From NCBI GenBank assembly GCA_021399445.1, contig JAJTUQ010000001.1, positions 5,952,001-6,016,000 of the forward strand: a stretch of 64,000 bases of DNA, read 5' to 3'. The position numbers and the translations under genes were made by a program. Each line of letters opens with the position of its first letter. Position 1 is the stretch's first letter. Positions 46,036 to 57,504 of the stretch are shown here, piece by piece. A model generated the notes under the pieces. It did not search any database. It had not been told where the DNA came from and saw nothing but the letters and a program-made list of their open reading frames with translations. This DNA is from Xylogone sp. PMI_703. Its lineage: Eukaryota; Ascomycota; Leotiomycetes.

Positions 46036-48003
46036 ATGGTGCTCACGTATGGAAAGAAAAAGGGCCTGATTCTCCCATCCTTATCTGTCCGTCCAGTTTC
46101 AGATAGTATATTGAAAGTTAGGCCAACAAGGAAAACAGATTATAGTAAGTAACCATGTTTCTAATTGTTCTTTTCCGACTTCCAGTTATATAATCATCCT
46201 TTCCCCATTGGTAGATGCATATTCAGTCTGGAATGATGCTATGTACGCAACACTTTTCTATATTAACTAATTTCTATTTAATAGCTTCTGAAATGGATGG
46301 ACAAACAGACACCCAGATAATTGAGCGCAAGGACCAGCTGCATGATGCATTCTTCAAGCATGACTATAATATCGATGAACTCGCCAGTATGTTGCTTGAC
46401 GATACTGTGATTGAACGGGTAGTCGCACATCCTAGCAATGCTGTTGCTGGAGACCAATTACCTCGGCATCAACTTTCACCATCCGGTTCCTCCGCTATAA
46501 GAGGCTTGACATGGTTTGAAAACTCCAGCCAGGATACTCTATCTACGATGAAGAGTATCAAAGTATCACATCTTCGGCCTAGGCCTCAAGGGAGTAATGA
46601 TAACAAAGATACCGAATCTGTTTCTGCTCCTCCAATTCCTCGGAAGTCGTCCAAGAGAGTAGCTCGACAAAGAAGGACAAACTCAGAGTCCATGAATGAA
46701 AATGAGAAGCTAACTAATCAAAAAGTTTTGGATCAAGAGGCAAAATCATTGCCTGAAACCCCTGGCGATGGAAGCTCGAGTCCTACTTGCACTGCTCCGC
46801 AAGCACAAGGAAGCGATGCTATCGATAAAAAGCCACGAGGCCTTCGCAAGCCAGTCAGAGGAGCTATCAACGATCCGAACACCTCTGGAGAGATACGTCC
46901 AGCTATGAAGAATAGATCCATAAGCTCAATGACGATTAGGGAGAATGAAGGTAAGCGTCACTACGCTGAGCTGCTAAACTCGATCATTGCTAATACTTTT
47001 ATCCATAGTGGCGAATCTGAACAATCCCAAGATTCTCAGTCACATTGGCTTTGATGTCGGCTACAATACTATCTCAGACCATGCAAGGCTAGCAAAGCCT
47101 TATAGATTATCCGGTACAGGTTCATTTAGAAACTCTGCATATACAGTTGCATCAGGTAGGGAAGCACGATATCCGGGATCGAGCAATATATCTATTAGGT
47201 CGGTTTCAGAGTCAGTTCCAAGACTAGCGTATGATTCTTATGAGCACTTTGACGGAGGGCCAGAACCGATACTCGAAGATTCTCAGCTTGGCTATGAAGT
47301 CCATCCTGGTGAACTTGTTTCCTCTAGTCCAATTGCACAATCAACACCTCGTGTTCGAAGCGTACAAAATCATGAATCTCCAACTATGCTGCCTGAGCTA
47401 GGTGAAGGCGAGCATGTAGAAGTTTATAGAACGGACGGGCGTCTATTTGACATTTCGAACTCCAGGGGTATAGATGTCATTAAAAGAAAGAATTCCCAAG
47501 TTAGGGAAGTTGGGTCCACAATGAAAGCTCACCTCGCAAAGAGGTTTAGAAAACACCTTTCACCAAGACAGTCCAACCCGTTTCCGAGAAAACCTGGACG
47601 TGATTCTGGAATACACCAAGATGCCAAGTCTGCTGGGAAGAGCCACTTTATCACCTCTTTAGAAGGGATTAAGCGTAATACGATCCTTACACCAAAAGAC
47701 CCAAATGCTAAACTTCTCCAACCAACAAAGCATTGCGGCACAGAGTATGGTGGAAACAGGGCCTCTATGAGGTCTGAATATATTGCACCTTCTGAGGCTT
47801 TGTCATGGAAGTCCAAACGTGCGCGAGTTCCCAAGCCGCTGAGGGTATCGAATAAAGGGACCCTATCGATGCTAATAGCACAGTCCGAACCCCAGGTCCA
47901 GCAATCTCAAACTGCAAGAGATCATGACTCTGACAGTCTGATGGATACGGATGAGTTACAATGGGACGATCCCATGTATAATATTGGTATGAGAAGAATT
48001 TAG
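46036..48003 (+). CDS. unrecognised disordered basic protein, possibly a cohesin or chromatin regulator
   Basis: The proposed exons are 46036-46144, 46285-46950 and 47009-48003, giving 589 aa. The N-terminus MVLTYGKKKGLILPSLSVRP resembles the short (T/A)YGK(K/R) start seen in yeast Wpl1/Rad61. That is only a faint similarity, and no helical WAPL domain is present. The rest is Ser/Arg/Lys-rich and largely disordered, with basic clusters (PRKSSKRVARQRR, KRFRKHLSPRQSNPFPRKPGR) and an acidic-aromatic C-terminus (SDSLMDTDELQWDDPMYNIG). It has the look of a nuclear scaffold or substrate protein. The first intron has a GTAAGT donor and a TTAACTAAT branch site. A GGTATGAG donor-like site just before the stop leaves open a further C-terminal exon. 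Confidence 0.6.
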
Positions 48004-48429
48004 CTTTATATGCGGTTTAGGACAGATTCTCTCCTATGATGCTTCAAATCATGTCTTTTTGTCTTTCTAAAGGGAACATTTATTAACTTGTCTGGAACAA
48101 CTCTAGTTGATTCTCTACTGTCACAGCTATTGATATCAGCGAAGACCATATAAGTATACACTACAATGTTTACGGGGAACAACGAAGAGTATTTTTGATA
48201 TTTAGGAACAGGAGACGGAACTGTTGAATTGCTAGCTAGAATATCGCTACTAATACAAGTTTCATAACCATCAAGGGTAGAGGTAGAGTGAAAGTAGGTC
48301 CATTCCTCATAAATTCATTGCAAAACATCATTTGGGTATCTCGTCATTCTGGATAAAACATCGCGAAAAGTAATAATACAATAGTCCCTCGTGAAAGGGG
48401 ATTGAGTCTAGAGGATTGCTGATTCGTCT
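48004..48429. other. convergent 3' region
   Basis: 426 bp between two converging genes; AT-rich, probably 3' untranslated sequence. Confidence 0.4.
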
Positions 48430-48939
48430 TTAGTAGACTCTTCGCGGTTGCGTGCCACGCATTCGTCTGGTTCCAGCAGCCTGTGATGTAGTTAGTATTA
48501 ATTATCATCAGAGAAAATAAGCAAAAGAGTGCGGATAGTGGGTATGTATTACCTTCTTGCCAGGCCTGTTCGTCAAGGTTCCCTTAAGCTTCAACATAGC
48601 CCCGCTAATCTTGTCTCCTAGAGTAGGATTGCGTCTGCGTCTCACGCCTCCTGTCGTGCCTACACCTGCGCCGGTAGTCCCCACGCCAACACCTGCTCCG
48701 GTACGAGCACCGCGACGTCGTCCCCATCCCGTGGTGCCGTATCCTCTCCTCCTGGTGGTGGTGACTGGTGCAGCACCGCCGGTAGTGTTAACGGTTGGTT
48801 CGACCGTGGTGGTGGTCTTGACGGTCTTGGTCCTCGCGTTGGGACCGCGGAGACGGGTCATGAGGGTTGGTTTTGTGGTGCGGGTCTCGACGACGCCGGC
48901 GCGACGGTGGTGTCTTACTCCTGTGTTGCCGAAATGCAT
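48430..48939 (-). CDS. small Arg/Gly/Thr-rich conserved protein
   Basis: The model has two exons, 48553-48939 and 48430-48480, giving 145 aa. The C-terminal half reads LGDKISGAMLKLKGTLTNRPGKKAAGTRRMRGTQPRRVY after splicing. I recall similar small fungal proteins ending in a KGxLTxRPGKKAAGTRRMRG-type motif, but none with a function. The N-terminal two thirds are low complexity (TTTTVEPTVNTTGG, GWGRRRGARTGAGVGVGTTGAG) and strongly basic. No signal peptide, membrane segment or catalytic motif is visible. A role in nucleic-acid binding or stress response is possible but not shown. The second exon of 17 codons is supported by GTAATA..CAG ends and the conserved tail. Confidence 0.7.
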
Positions 48940-51900
48940 GTTGAGTTATTTAGTCTTTTGGTTTGGTATCTTTGTATAAAGTTTTATGTTGTCCTTGAGA
49001 TAAGACTTGGATATAATATTGTTTTTGTTTATTCAGATATTTGGTAATGAATTTTTGTGTAAGTTATGGAGTCTAGATGGATGATATATATACACGAAGC
49101 AAGAGTTTAACATGGTAGGTAATACATGGTAGGTAATACATGGGATAATTCCAAGGCATAGAGGGAATGTGTTGGATTGTCATGGATTAGACTTTCCTGA
49201 TAGGATCATTAGACAATCACTTTGAGACAGCAAGACATCATCATTGTCGCTCTGGTAGGGTGGTGGTGATGATGGAGTGGCTTGCCACGGCTGCTGAGCC
49301 ACAGGATAACCGTTGCAAATGACGGGAGCCGTCATCGCAGATGTGGGGAAGTTGTGCTGGACCCTGAATGGAGTGGCTCAAGAGAGGGTAGATGATGGGG
49401 CTGGAGAGAGGAAGACGTCATATTAAGCACTTTCCTGCCCGCATTTTTTCCGCTGGGTATAATGACGGACTTTCATCGCTGGGATATACATTAGTGCTGT
49501 AGTGTACTAACCTTCTTTATGTGTATGGAGGAAGCACGTGAGAGGGGTTAGTTTTCGTTGGGTTGTATTGCCACGGGGATGTTGACGTGTTAGTATTCGG
49601 TGATCGTTGTTTTGAGGGCATTGGCAGAATGCATACTGTCGTAGTGCAGTGTAGCTTTTACTGTATCAAGCACTGCAACACTCTGTGTGAAGTACACTAA
49701 AGTATCGCTGCTGCTGCTTGAAACTTGGCTGACGATGTGAAAAGCATGGCTGGCCTGGTTTGGCTTGAACGTATGAGAGGTGCTTCTGATGTAATTATCA
49801 ATTGGTTACTCTTGGGTGATTAGTGGTTTACCAAATCTGCTTTGAGGAGTAGCTGGCTGATGATGGACTTGGAGTTTATGCTCGTACCATTGCTTAATAG
49901 GTATACCACAGTAACAATCTCTAGACAATTAGTGCCACTATGCAGAGAAACTGCATGAGAAATGTTTGAAGATTCTGGACACAGTAATGCACGAGTACTG
50001 GTAGTAAGCAAGAAAACAACGTTGACATACTGACAAGGGTGCAATGGCCCGAGCACTTGTGGAGGGGACTTATGACGTCATAGCAAGAACTCTTAAATCC
50101 GGAATTCCCAGGCACAAAAACACAAGCAGCACCATGACAATCCAAGACCCAGGCCCATTGAGGCCTGAGATGCCTGACATCGCAGATCGCACTCAGTCGG
50201 AGACGGCCTCGTGTTCGATACACGGCAGCCGCTGCGATGCGTCAAGAAACTGCTGACAGGAAGTACGGTACCAAGTACCTGTACTTCTGCAGGTGAAGGG
50301 ATCCATCCGGCATCGGCCAGCAATGCCCCATATCCGACCCAGGTTGCGGCGCCTCTTATCAGCCCTACAGCGATAAGTTACCCCAACTCGGTCCCCGCCT
50401 GAGAAACCGGAGCAACTCTAGCCGCGGAGATGCTGTGGGTAATCAGCATCTACTTGTACCGCAGTTGGCGCAATATCAACCCTCTACCGGGGAAATTTCC
50501 CAGTCAGATCCAATTCATTTACTTTCCGAATCCGTTCTACTGTATGAGGGAAAATTAAAATGAAGTGAAGAAAAGGGCCTTCCACTTTGAAGCCGAGCCG
50601 TTAAATCTTGGCCTCAACTCAGCCCGCCTCAATTGACACCTCTAAGAGAGTGAGAAAAGGATTTGAAGCCGATGAAATCGATGCCGTACAAAAATCATCT
50701 TATCCGTCCCGAGCACTGCGGCACCATGCTGAGTCCAGACAATGGAAGTCGCAATCTAACCTCTCGGGGAAAGAAGTCAAAACCGCACCTGTACAGCATG
50801 ATACGCTGCTCCAACCCCTTTCATCCCACTGTTGCTCCGCCTATCTGCTTGTAACGTAGTCTACGGATCTCCCAGCACAAGAGCCGACTGCATATATGTG
50901 ATAATATGCGCGCAGCATATACAGTATGCCGAGAAAAAAGGATCTAGAACTCGGGCCAACCTCAATCTCAGATCTCGAAAATCCGATTCGTCGGGGAGCA
51001 GAAAACAACCACGGAGAGATAGCACCGGGGCCTTATCATGGATTAAGAAGTACAACCACGGCCCTTTCCCCAAATTCATACTTTTGCTCTCCAAAAGTGA
51101 AGAAAAAAACACTCACCCATATGCAATGCAAACCCCAAAAATCACCTTATTTTCTGTAATGTATACTCCGTAACTTAACCAATTGCTTTTTCACGTCAGA
51201 TAACTGCCATGCATACATGCATGCATTCGCACCAGTGAGCGAAGCTTCAAAGGGGTATATGTAATTCAGCCGCAGGACAAGAAACGCTCCAAAACGGTGA
51301 CTGTCAAATGTCAGATCAGAAATCTTAGTTTAATAATGAAATCAGATTTTCAGCTGGGAGGAGGCGCCTCCGGGACGGGTCTCTCTCCCCCTCATTCTTT
51401 CTCGGAACATCCTTCCGTTATGAAAGGAGGGGAGCCGGAGACGCCTCCAGGTAAGAGGGGGAGATAAAGATGAAGCCGAGCCGAGTAAGAAGTCGCGTGT
51501 ACTTGTGCTTGTACTTGTACGTGACAAGTAAATAGTTCTCCGCAGGAGATGTCACAGATTAATTATTAGTTAGCTCTCTGTACAGTAGCGTATCTGTGTA
51601 TTCCGGGTTTAATTCCCTTTCTCTCGACAACTGCCGAGCGCCTCTTATTCTTCTTGTTTGAGCCGTGGCTTGGCGGTTGTAGAAGTGCGTGCGTGCGGAG
51701 GTACATGCGCGATACAGTGCTGATACTAGATGACCGCCTTTTAGGGATGATTTTACCTCGTCTGGTCAGGAAGGAAATGTAGAAACGCAGAGAGACGCAG
51801 AAGGAGAGGGGGAAAAGCGGCAACAGCGTATCTCAGATAAAGGCCTTTATTCATATAAGCGAATATCTACAGTGTTAGAATCCTCCACTTTCTATCTACT

Positions 51901-52288
51901 CACGTATGAATGTACAGTCTAGTTAATCGTAACCATTTCTGACATGATTCATCATACAATCTGTCTCAGCTGACAGCTCGTGGCCACATCATTGTGACTC
52001 GATTGTTTTCCTCCTCTTTCTCAAACCCTTGTCCGTCTCATCATTCTTCACTCTTACTGCGCTCACGGCACGGCTCTGCGCCGGCGGTGAACCAAAAAAA
52101 AAATGGCCTTGACCGCCCTGTTAATAAGTGCTCCTCCAACGTCAATGCAAACGCCAATGCCTTCCTGACCAGCCTTGCTTTCCGCCTGTGCTCGCAATTT
52201 TACCTCCTCAGCGCCATGCTATGATATAATACGTAACATTTTCGGTGGCTATGATGACACGGATGTCACCATAGATCCAGGTGATTCT
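48940..52288. other. intergenic, 3.3 kb, no gene supported
   Basis: No open frame with a recognisable domain. It contains GTAC-type clusters at about 50262-50290 (AGTACGGTACCAAGTACCTG) and 51497-51525 (GTACTTGTGCTTGTACTTG). A short tandem duplication lies at about 49111. The rest is nondescript. Confidence 0.5.
49111..49144. repeat. 14-bp tandem duplication
   Basis: CATGGTAGGTAATA occurs twice in direct succession, followed by a partial third copy (CATGG). A simple local duplication. Confidence 0.75.
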
Positions 52289-53931
52289 TCAAAGCCCTGA
52301 ATTCCCCGCAATAAAGACAAGTAGAACTCCGTTCCAGATACAGATTGCTACGAATGAGAAACACACTACAGCCCGGTGGGCCCACGTCGACGGCCGCGTC
52401 CGCGCAAGCATTGCCCCCAAGCCCATGGTCGCAAAGAATAAGCTCGAGATTACTCCGACTAAGGCGCCTGCATCGACTTCAGCCCGCAAATGGCGCCTGC
52501 CGGTAGACACGAGTATCGTAGAAACGGAGAGGAGTATCACTGCTGCGGCTAGACTGGCAATCGTAGCTCTTGTGTAAAGTTGCTCTCTCGTTCTCAGAAA
52601 TCTCTGCTCGTTGATGCTTGGGAAGGTGGCATAATGAGCAACGTATCCGGTAGGGAAGTCATTTGATGATGCGTAGGCATCGTCGTCAATATCGGTCTCT
52701 GCCACACTGCTCATCTCAGGGTGATAGGTTCTATCAAGGGCGAGAGGTTGCCGGTCGTCGGAACCAAAGTGCCTTTCTGAGGAACCAAACCAGGATTTGA
52801 TCTTTTCAATAGGAATTCTTGATCGTGTCATAATGAAAGTAACTAACTGCTCTCCGGGGTAGCTATTATCCGCATTGGGATCAACGTAGATAGTGTACGG
52901 TTCGTCTTCCACTTCACTACCATCGTCGTATTCGTTCCAGTAGGCTTGTGGTGGTGGGAGCTGTTCCTGGATCTGTTGCTGCTGCCGTCGAGGCACTGAG
53001 TATGTCAAATCTGGACTTTGTGACATCGAACTAGGTGTTGGGGGAATGCTGATATCGGGTGTAAAAGTGTGTAGATTTGAAAGAATCTCCTGGTATCGGA
53101 CCAGTAAAGGAGTAAAATCCCGTCTTGTGAAACTCTTGGGGTTATTAAGAACCTCGTCTTTGAACCGGTCACCTAGATTCCCCGAGCCCGTCCATTTCTA
53201 TTTCTCCTGGTTAGTAAATCTGAGACCTATAGACTTAAGTACTGAGTCAGATTCCAAATACCTTATACTTCTTTAGTATTTTATGAAAAGCAATTCGCTG
53301 TGCGTCGACGAAACGTTCGAGTGACCGAATGTCATCTCCACACCTATAAACCCGTTAACATGCACTCTTCAAAAATTACCCGTTATACCGGCTGCTCATT
53401 ACTTTTCTATCACATCCTCATATTTTGAGAATTTTTCCATCCGTTTTCGGGGCATTGGTTTGCCATTGCCGGTATGGCACCGGGCCCTCAGTTTCTGGAC
53501 CAGCTTTTCTACGTGGGCTGAAAACCATCTCATTAGTACGGTCCAATGCATATATGTTTTGATTTCCTAGGAAGTCTTCCATACCGAGTCTCCGACTGAT
53601 CTCATCCGCTTTGCTCCTGACAAATAAGTCGACCCGGTCATGTTGGTTGCACAGCTCATTGAAGAAAAAATCCTCGAAAGCGGCGAGTGAGGTATCGCTG
53701 TGTCCGGGAATTGCAATTGCTTGTGCCTGATCCTTTGTGGTGTTGACTTTGATGAGATGCTTGAGTTCATTGTAGTCGATGTTATCTGTCGCAAACACAG
53801 AAAGAGTTAGAACATGGAAAACAACCTGAAGCTTGACGATAGAAGGTCGCCACTTCCGGAACTATTGGGAGTTACTTACGCTGTGCCCATTGCGGCGCAG
53901 ACTGCGCTCGAAAAGTTTGGCCGTACTTCAT
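52289..53931 (-). CDS. SPX-domain protein with three C-terminal transmembrane helices
   Basis: The model has five exons, 53880-53931, 53585-53785, 53403-53517, 53262-53343 and 52289-53197, giving 452 aa. The SPX domain (about 1-165) is rebuilt as MKYGQTFRAQSAPQWAQHNIDYNELKHLIKVNTT. Then come FFNELCNQHDRVDLFVRSKADEISRRLAHVEKLVQKL and RKRMEKFSKYEDVIEKCGDDIRSLERFVDAQRIAFHKILKKYKKWTGS. SPX domains sense inositol pyrophosphates and so phosphate status. A disordered acidic linker leads to three membrane helices (about 361-380, 394-415 and 425-447). No VTC polymerase tunnel domain, EXS domain or phosphate-transporter domain is present. The layout resembles a VTC accessory subunit without its central domain, but membership in that complex is inference. 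All five junctions give continuous SPX homology. Confidence 0.88.
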
Positions 53932-56900
53932 CTCCCAGCTAAAACCGGATCATATGTCGCTGAGGAGAGTGTGGTGCGGATGGCGATTTGGAAGAGTTCT
54001 GTGGTGGTGATATATGCTGGCCGAGCAATTGCGTTGGACGTGCAGCTTCGGGGCCCCGGAGATTAATTACGATTGCAATGTACCAGTACTTGTACGAGTC
54101 GTTGCCAGCAGCGAGCACAACACTAATCTCACGCCTTTGGGCAGGACTGCTTGTCTTCGGTACCGGTACTTTAAGTCAGTGCTCGAGGGCCGGTGTGAGG
54201 GAGGAACAGGGAACAAGAAAGGGACACAGAGAGAGAGGGAAGGCCTCGGAAGTGACCGTGTGACGTCGTACAGTCGAATATGGGTTAGCAAGGCGAGAAG
54301 CGTCTGAGAGAAAGACGCACCACGCAAAATTGGCAGCAAAGAGGGTTGATGGGGTAGAGCAGCATAATATAGACCACAGGAGACTGGAATGCAGGTGGTA
54401 TTGTCTTCGTACCGCACTCTAGCACCTTCGAGCAAGGCGCCGGAGGGGGGCAAAGAACGAGCAACCGCGTCAACCAGTGAGAGCGCCCTGTTTGGATGCT
54501 GGAGTGCCTGGAAGCCGGTTGACGAGGTGTTAGATAAGGTTGCTTGGGTGTGCAACGTGCAGTTCAAGGCCCTGCGATGCCAGTTAGCCCGGTGTTAATT
54601 GTCTGGGCAGAAGATGCTGGTGCTCTTGCTGGTGCTCTGCCGGGCTGGGCTGCAGCTGGGTGCGAGAGGGCACTGACGAGTGGGCGTGGTGGGTTTGCAT
54701 TCCACGCTGCTGTAGCGTGCTCCAAAGCCCACAATAATCCAGCGCTGTAGTGGTACGGGTACTTGTACTGGTACTTGGTCTTGTACTTTTTGCTGCTTGT
54801 AGCGTGCGCAGCGTGGAGCCCTCGTAGTGCCGTGGATCGCCTGCAGACTAATAGTCCCGAGGGGCGCTGGGGCGCTTGTACAGTACTGTAGTGGCTGCAT
54901 CTCTGCGCTTCGCACGCCTTGCTGGTCCTCGCAGAGCTCCAACCCTTCCACTCATAACTGGCACTGCTGCCAGCGACGGCACCCGGCTTCGTCAAACCTC
55001 AAGACCTCCACCGCAATCCGGCTGAATTGCCCGGCAGAAGAGGGTTCTCCTTACTGTTGCGGTCCCGCAAAGAGCTTCCCGTTGTGCTAGCTTGGGGACT
55101 CAGCACTCTACAGCGCCCGCACATGGAAGGCACTGGACAGTCTCTTGGAAAGCCGTGCCGAGCTCTGAGCGTTCCGGTTGAGCTCTGGTTGGACTGCCCT
55201 CGAGGAGAAGGCCCTATGGCCGCTGACTATTGTACCGAATGCTGCAAATCTTGAGGTTCTCCCAGCATGTACTTTATAGGTATTATTGGTACTTCCCGTA
55301 CTGCAATGGTACTCGCGGTGCTCTGTGCTGTCCCGCAGACATTATCACCCGGCTACCTCCTTACGTATCTCCCATCTGCAGGATTCGCCGTCGGGGTATG
55401 CTGATCCTCAACACCATGGGCCGGCAGTGTTGCCTCCCTCACCTATCCGATCATCTCGATGGTCTGCATGGTTTATCCTCTCGCATTGCGCTTAGCAATT
55501 GATCAAGGAGAAAGCCGCAGGCGTGCTTGCCACAGGCTCTCAGTGTTCGGCGCGGCTACTACTTTAGGATGTTTGGGGAATGAGTGCACTTTTCTCTCGG
55601 TCCACTTTAGTCGAGACGCAGAAGGCTGTGCGACCAACAACCAGGAGGGAGCTAGGCTGTAGTCCCGGGAATTCGCATTGAGATAAGGTAGTCGATCAAT
55701 TGTAATCAATCTGTTGCTGGAGGTGTGAGGAATACAGACCGACTTGCTTGATGCAGGGTTACCGGAGCTTATCAGTACGGAATATCGTTTGGCTGAAATG
55801 GCTCGAATGGATACCGTCCACTCTCGGTGTTGATTCCTCCGTCACTAACCCCCATACCAATGTCAAAAATATGGTACGGGGACACAAAAATCGATATGAT
55901 TGACGGCTTCGTTGTTTTGAGATTTCCAGAACTCAGTCCAAATGATTGATGCAGCTTCTCTGAAAGGTGCCCTCGGGCTCTCCCAAATGGGGAAAAGAGC
56001 ACATGCAAATCATTGAGATTCTCCCCACCATCATCTGTGGATCTGGGTCTCGCCATCAAATCACATCATACGTAGCATGTCAAATACTTCTTGCCGCATG
56101 GCCCTTCGTATCTGACCGTATATGACAGTACATGGTTAATGACCAGAGACCCTCTTTCTTCTTGGCTCTTGAAGTCTTCGCAGGCAGGAAAGAGCGCTAC
56201 AAGTGGCTTTCGTGTAGCCCCACGGTACGGGACTTTGTAGCTAATGTGCGGTATAGTGTTGCCCTAGTACGGTAAGCACTCACGAGATACAGTTTGCCCC
56301 GGTCTCTTTTGAATGACTGAGCTGTAGGCCCGCGCCAAAACGGAAGCTTCTTAGTTTCAGGGTCCTGCAGACCAAAATAGGCCAACGGGTCTAGAGCCGC
56401 TGCGCACTCAAGGGGAAGTCCCCGATCCTCGTGGCAGTCCGGCAGTGTCAAATCAGATTGAAGAATGCCCGAGAAAAACTGCTCAAAGAGTCGGTGGAGA
56501 ACCAATTAGTAACTTATTATTGAAAGTTAAAGGCGGCCTTTGAAAAAGGACTCACTTTGTTGACATTTCTGAGGAGGACCCGTTTTTCCTCCTACCTCTA
56601 CATAATTTTTTTTGCCTCAGTGTCTGAGTGAGTTATCTGGCTCTTGGTTGGCCCAGGAAAAGAAGCGGTGCACGGAGAGACAGAATCAATCCAAGCCCAG
56701 CTCGATTGCTTGTTGGTCGCGTGTCCACCTTCTGGTTTCGGCGCTATGCAGCTGGTGGTGTTCGGATGCAACGCAGCTTTGAATGTGCCACCGCGTCTTT
56801 TAGCCTCACACGCTGCGCTTCGTACTACGGTACGGCATTGTTTTTTCCCAACGGGTGTCGTTCGGGTGCGTCCCAAACTGCGCCGAGACCCGGTCGAGAC

Positions 56901-57504
56901 TCCGACCCAAACCTTTTTCTTTCTTCTCTCCACTCTCATACTACGCACATTACATAACACTAATCGATTGCCTGTATAGCGTTGCATTTGAAGCCATTTG
57001 TGCGACTCACGCAGAATCCATGGGCTGTTTTGGGCTGCAAATGGTACAGTATCAGTAAAGAAAAATATTTCTGATAGTGCGAACTTTGCTCTTAGAAAGT
57101 TCTTACCAAGCAGACTAAAACCCGTTTTCTGGATTGGTCTTTGAGATAGTTACTTGGCTTTTAAGGTAAACTATGACTTGCATAATAGTTCTCGGGTCCG
57201 AGGTATCTCTACTGTACAGTAATGGAACCTTCTCAGTTTCTCTTCGAAAATTGGAAATCATGCTTGAAAGAAATCGGTATTAAAAATTGTCTCATGCTTG
57301 GCAAATCCACTCCGGGCTCGAAGGAAAAAGCAAATATTCAGTGTTCTGCATAGTCTTTGTCCAATACATGCCGTGCTACCTGAGACGCACGGAGGGTTTA
57401 TTAAATACTCGCAATAGCCCCAATCTGGAAATATGGCTTTTCATGAGACAAAGAATCCCCAAGCATAGAGGTGGGTTACTATATTATTTCAATACTTCTT
57501 GCAG
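53932..57504. other. intergenic, 3.6 kb, no gene supported with confidence
   Basis: Mostly GC-rich, with abundant GTAC-centred motifs (54060-54170, 54750-54790 and 54875-54890). Two minus-strand open stretches at about 56197-56505 and 55772-56059 look somewhat protein-like, but have no domain and no workable gene model. Confidence 0.5.

Noticed and set aside
50608..50859. Small + strand open frame
   Set aside because: It begins with TTG, has no ATG in a good context and no recognisable features.
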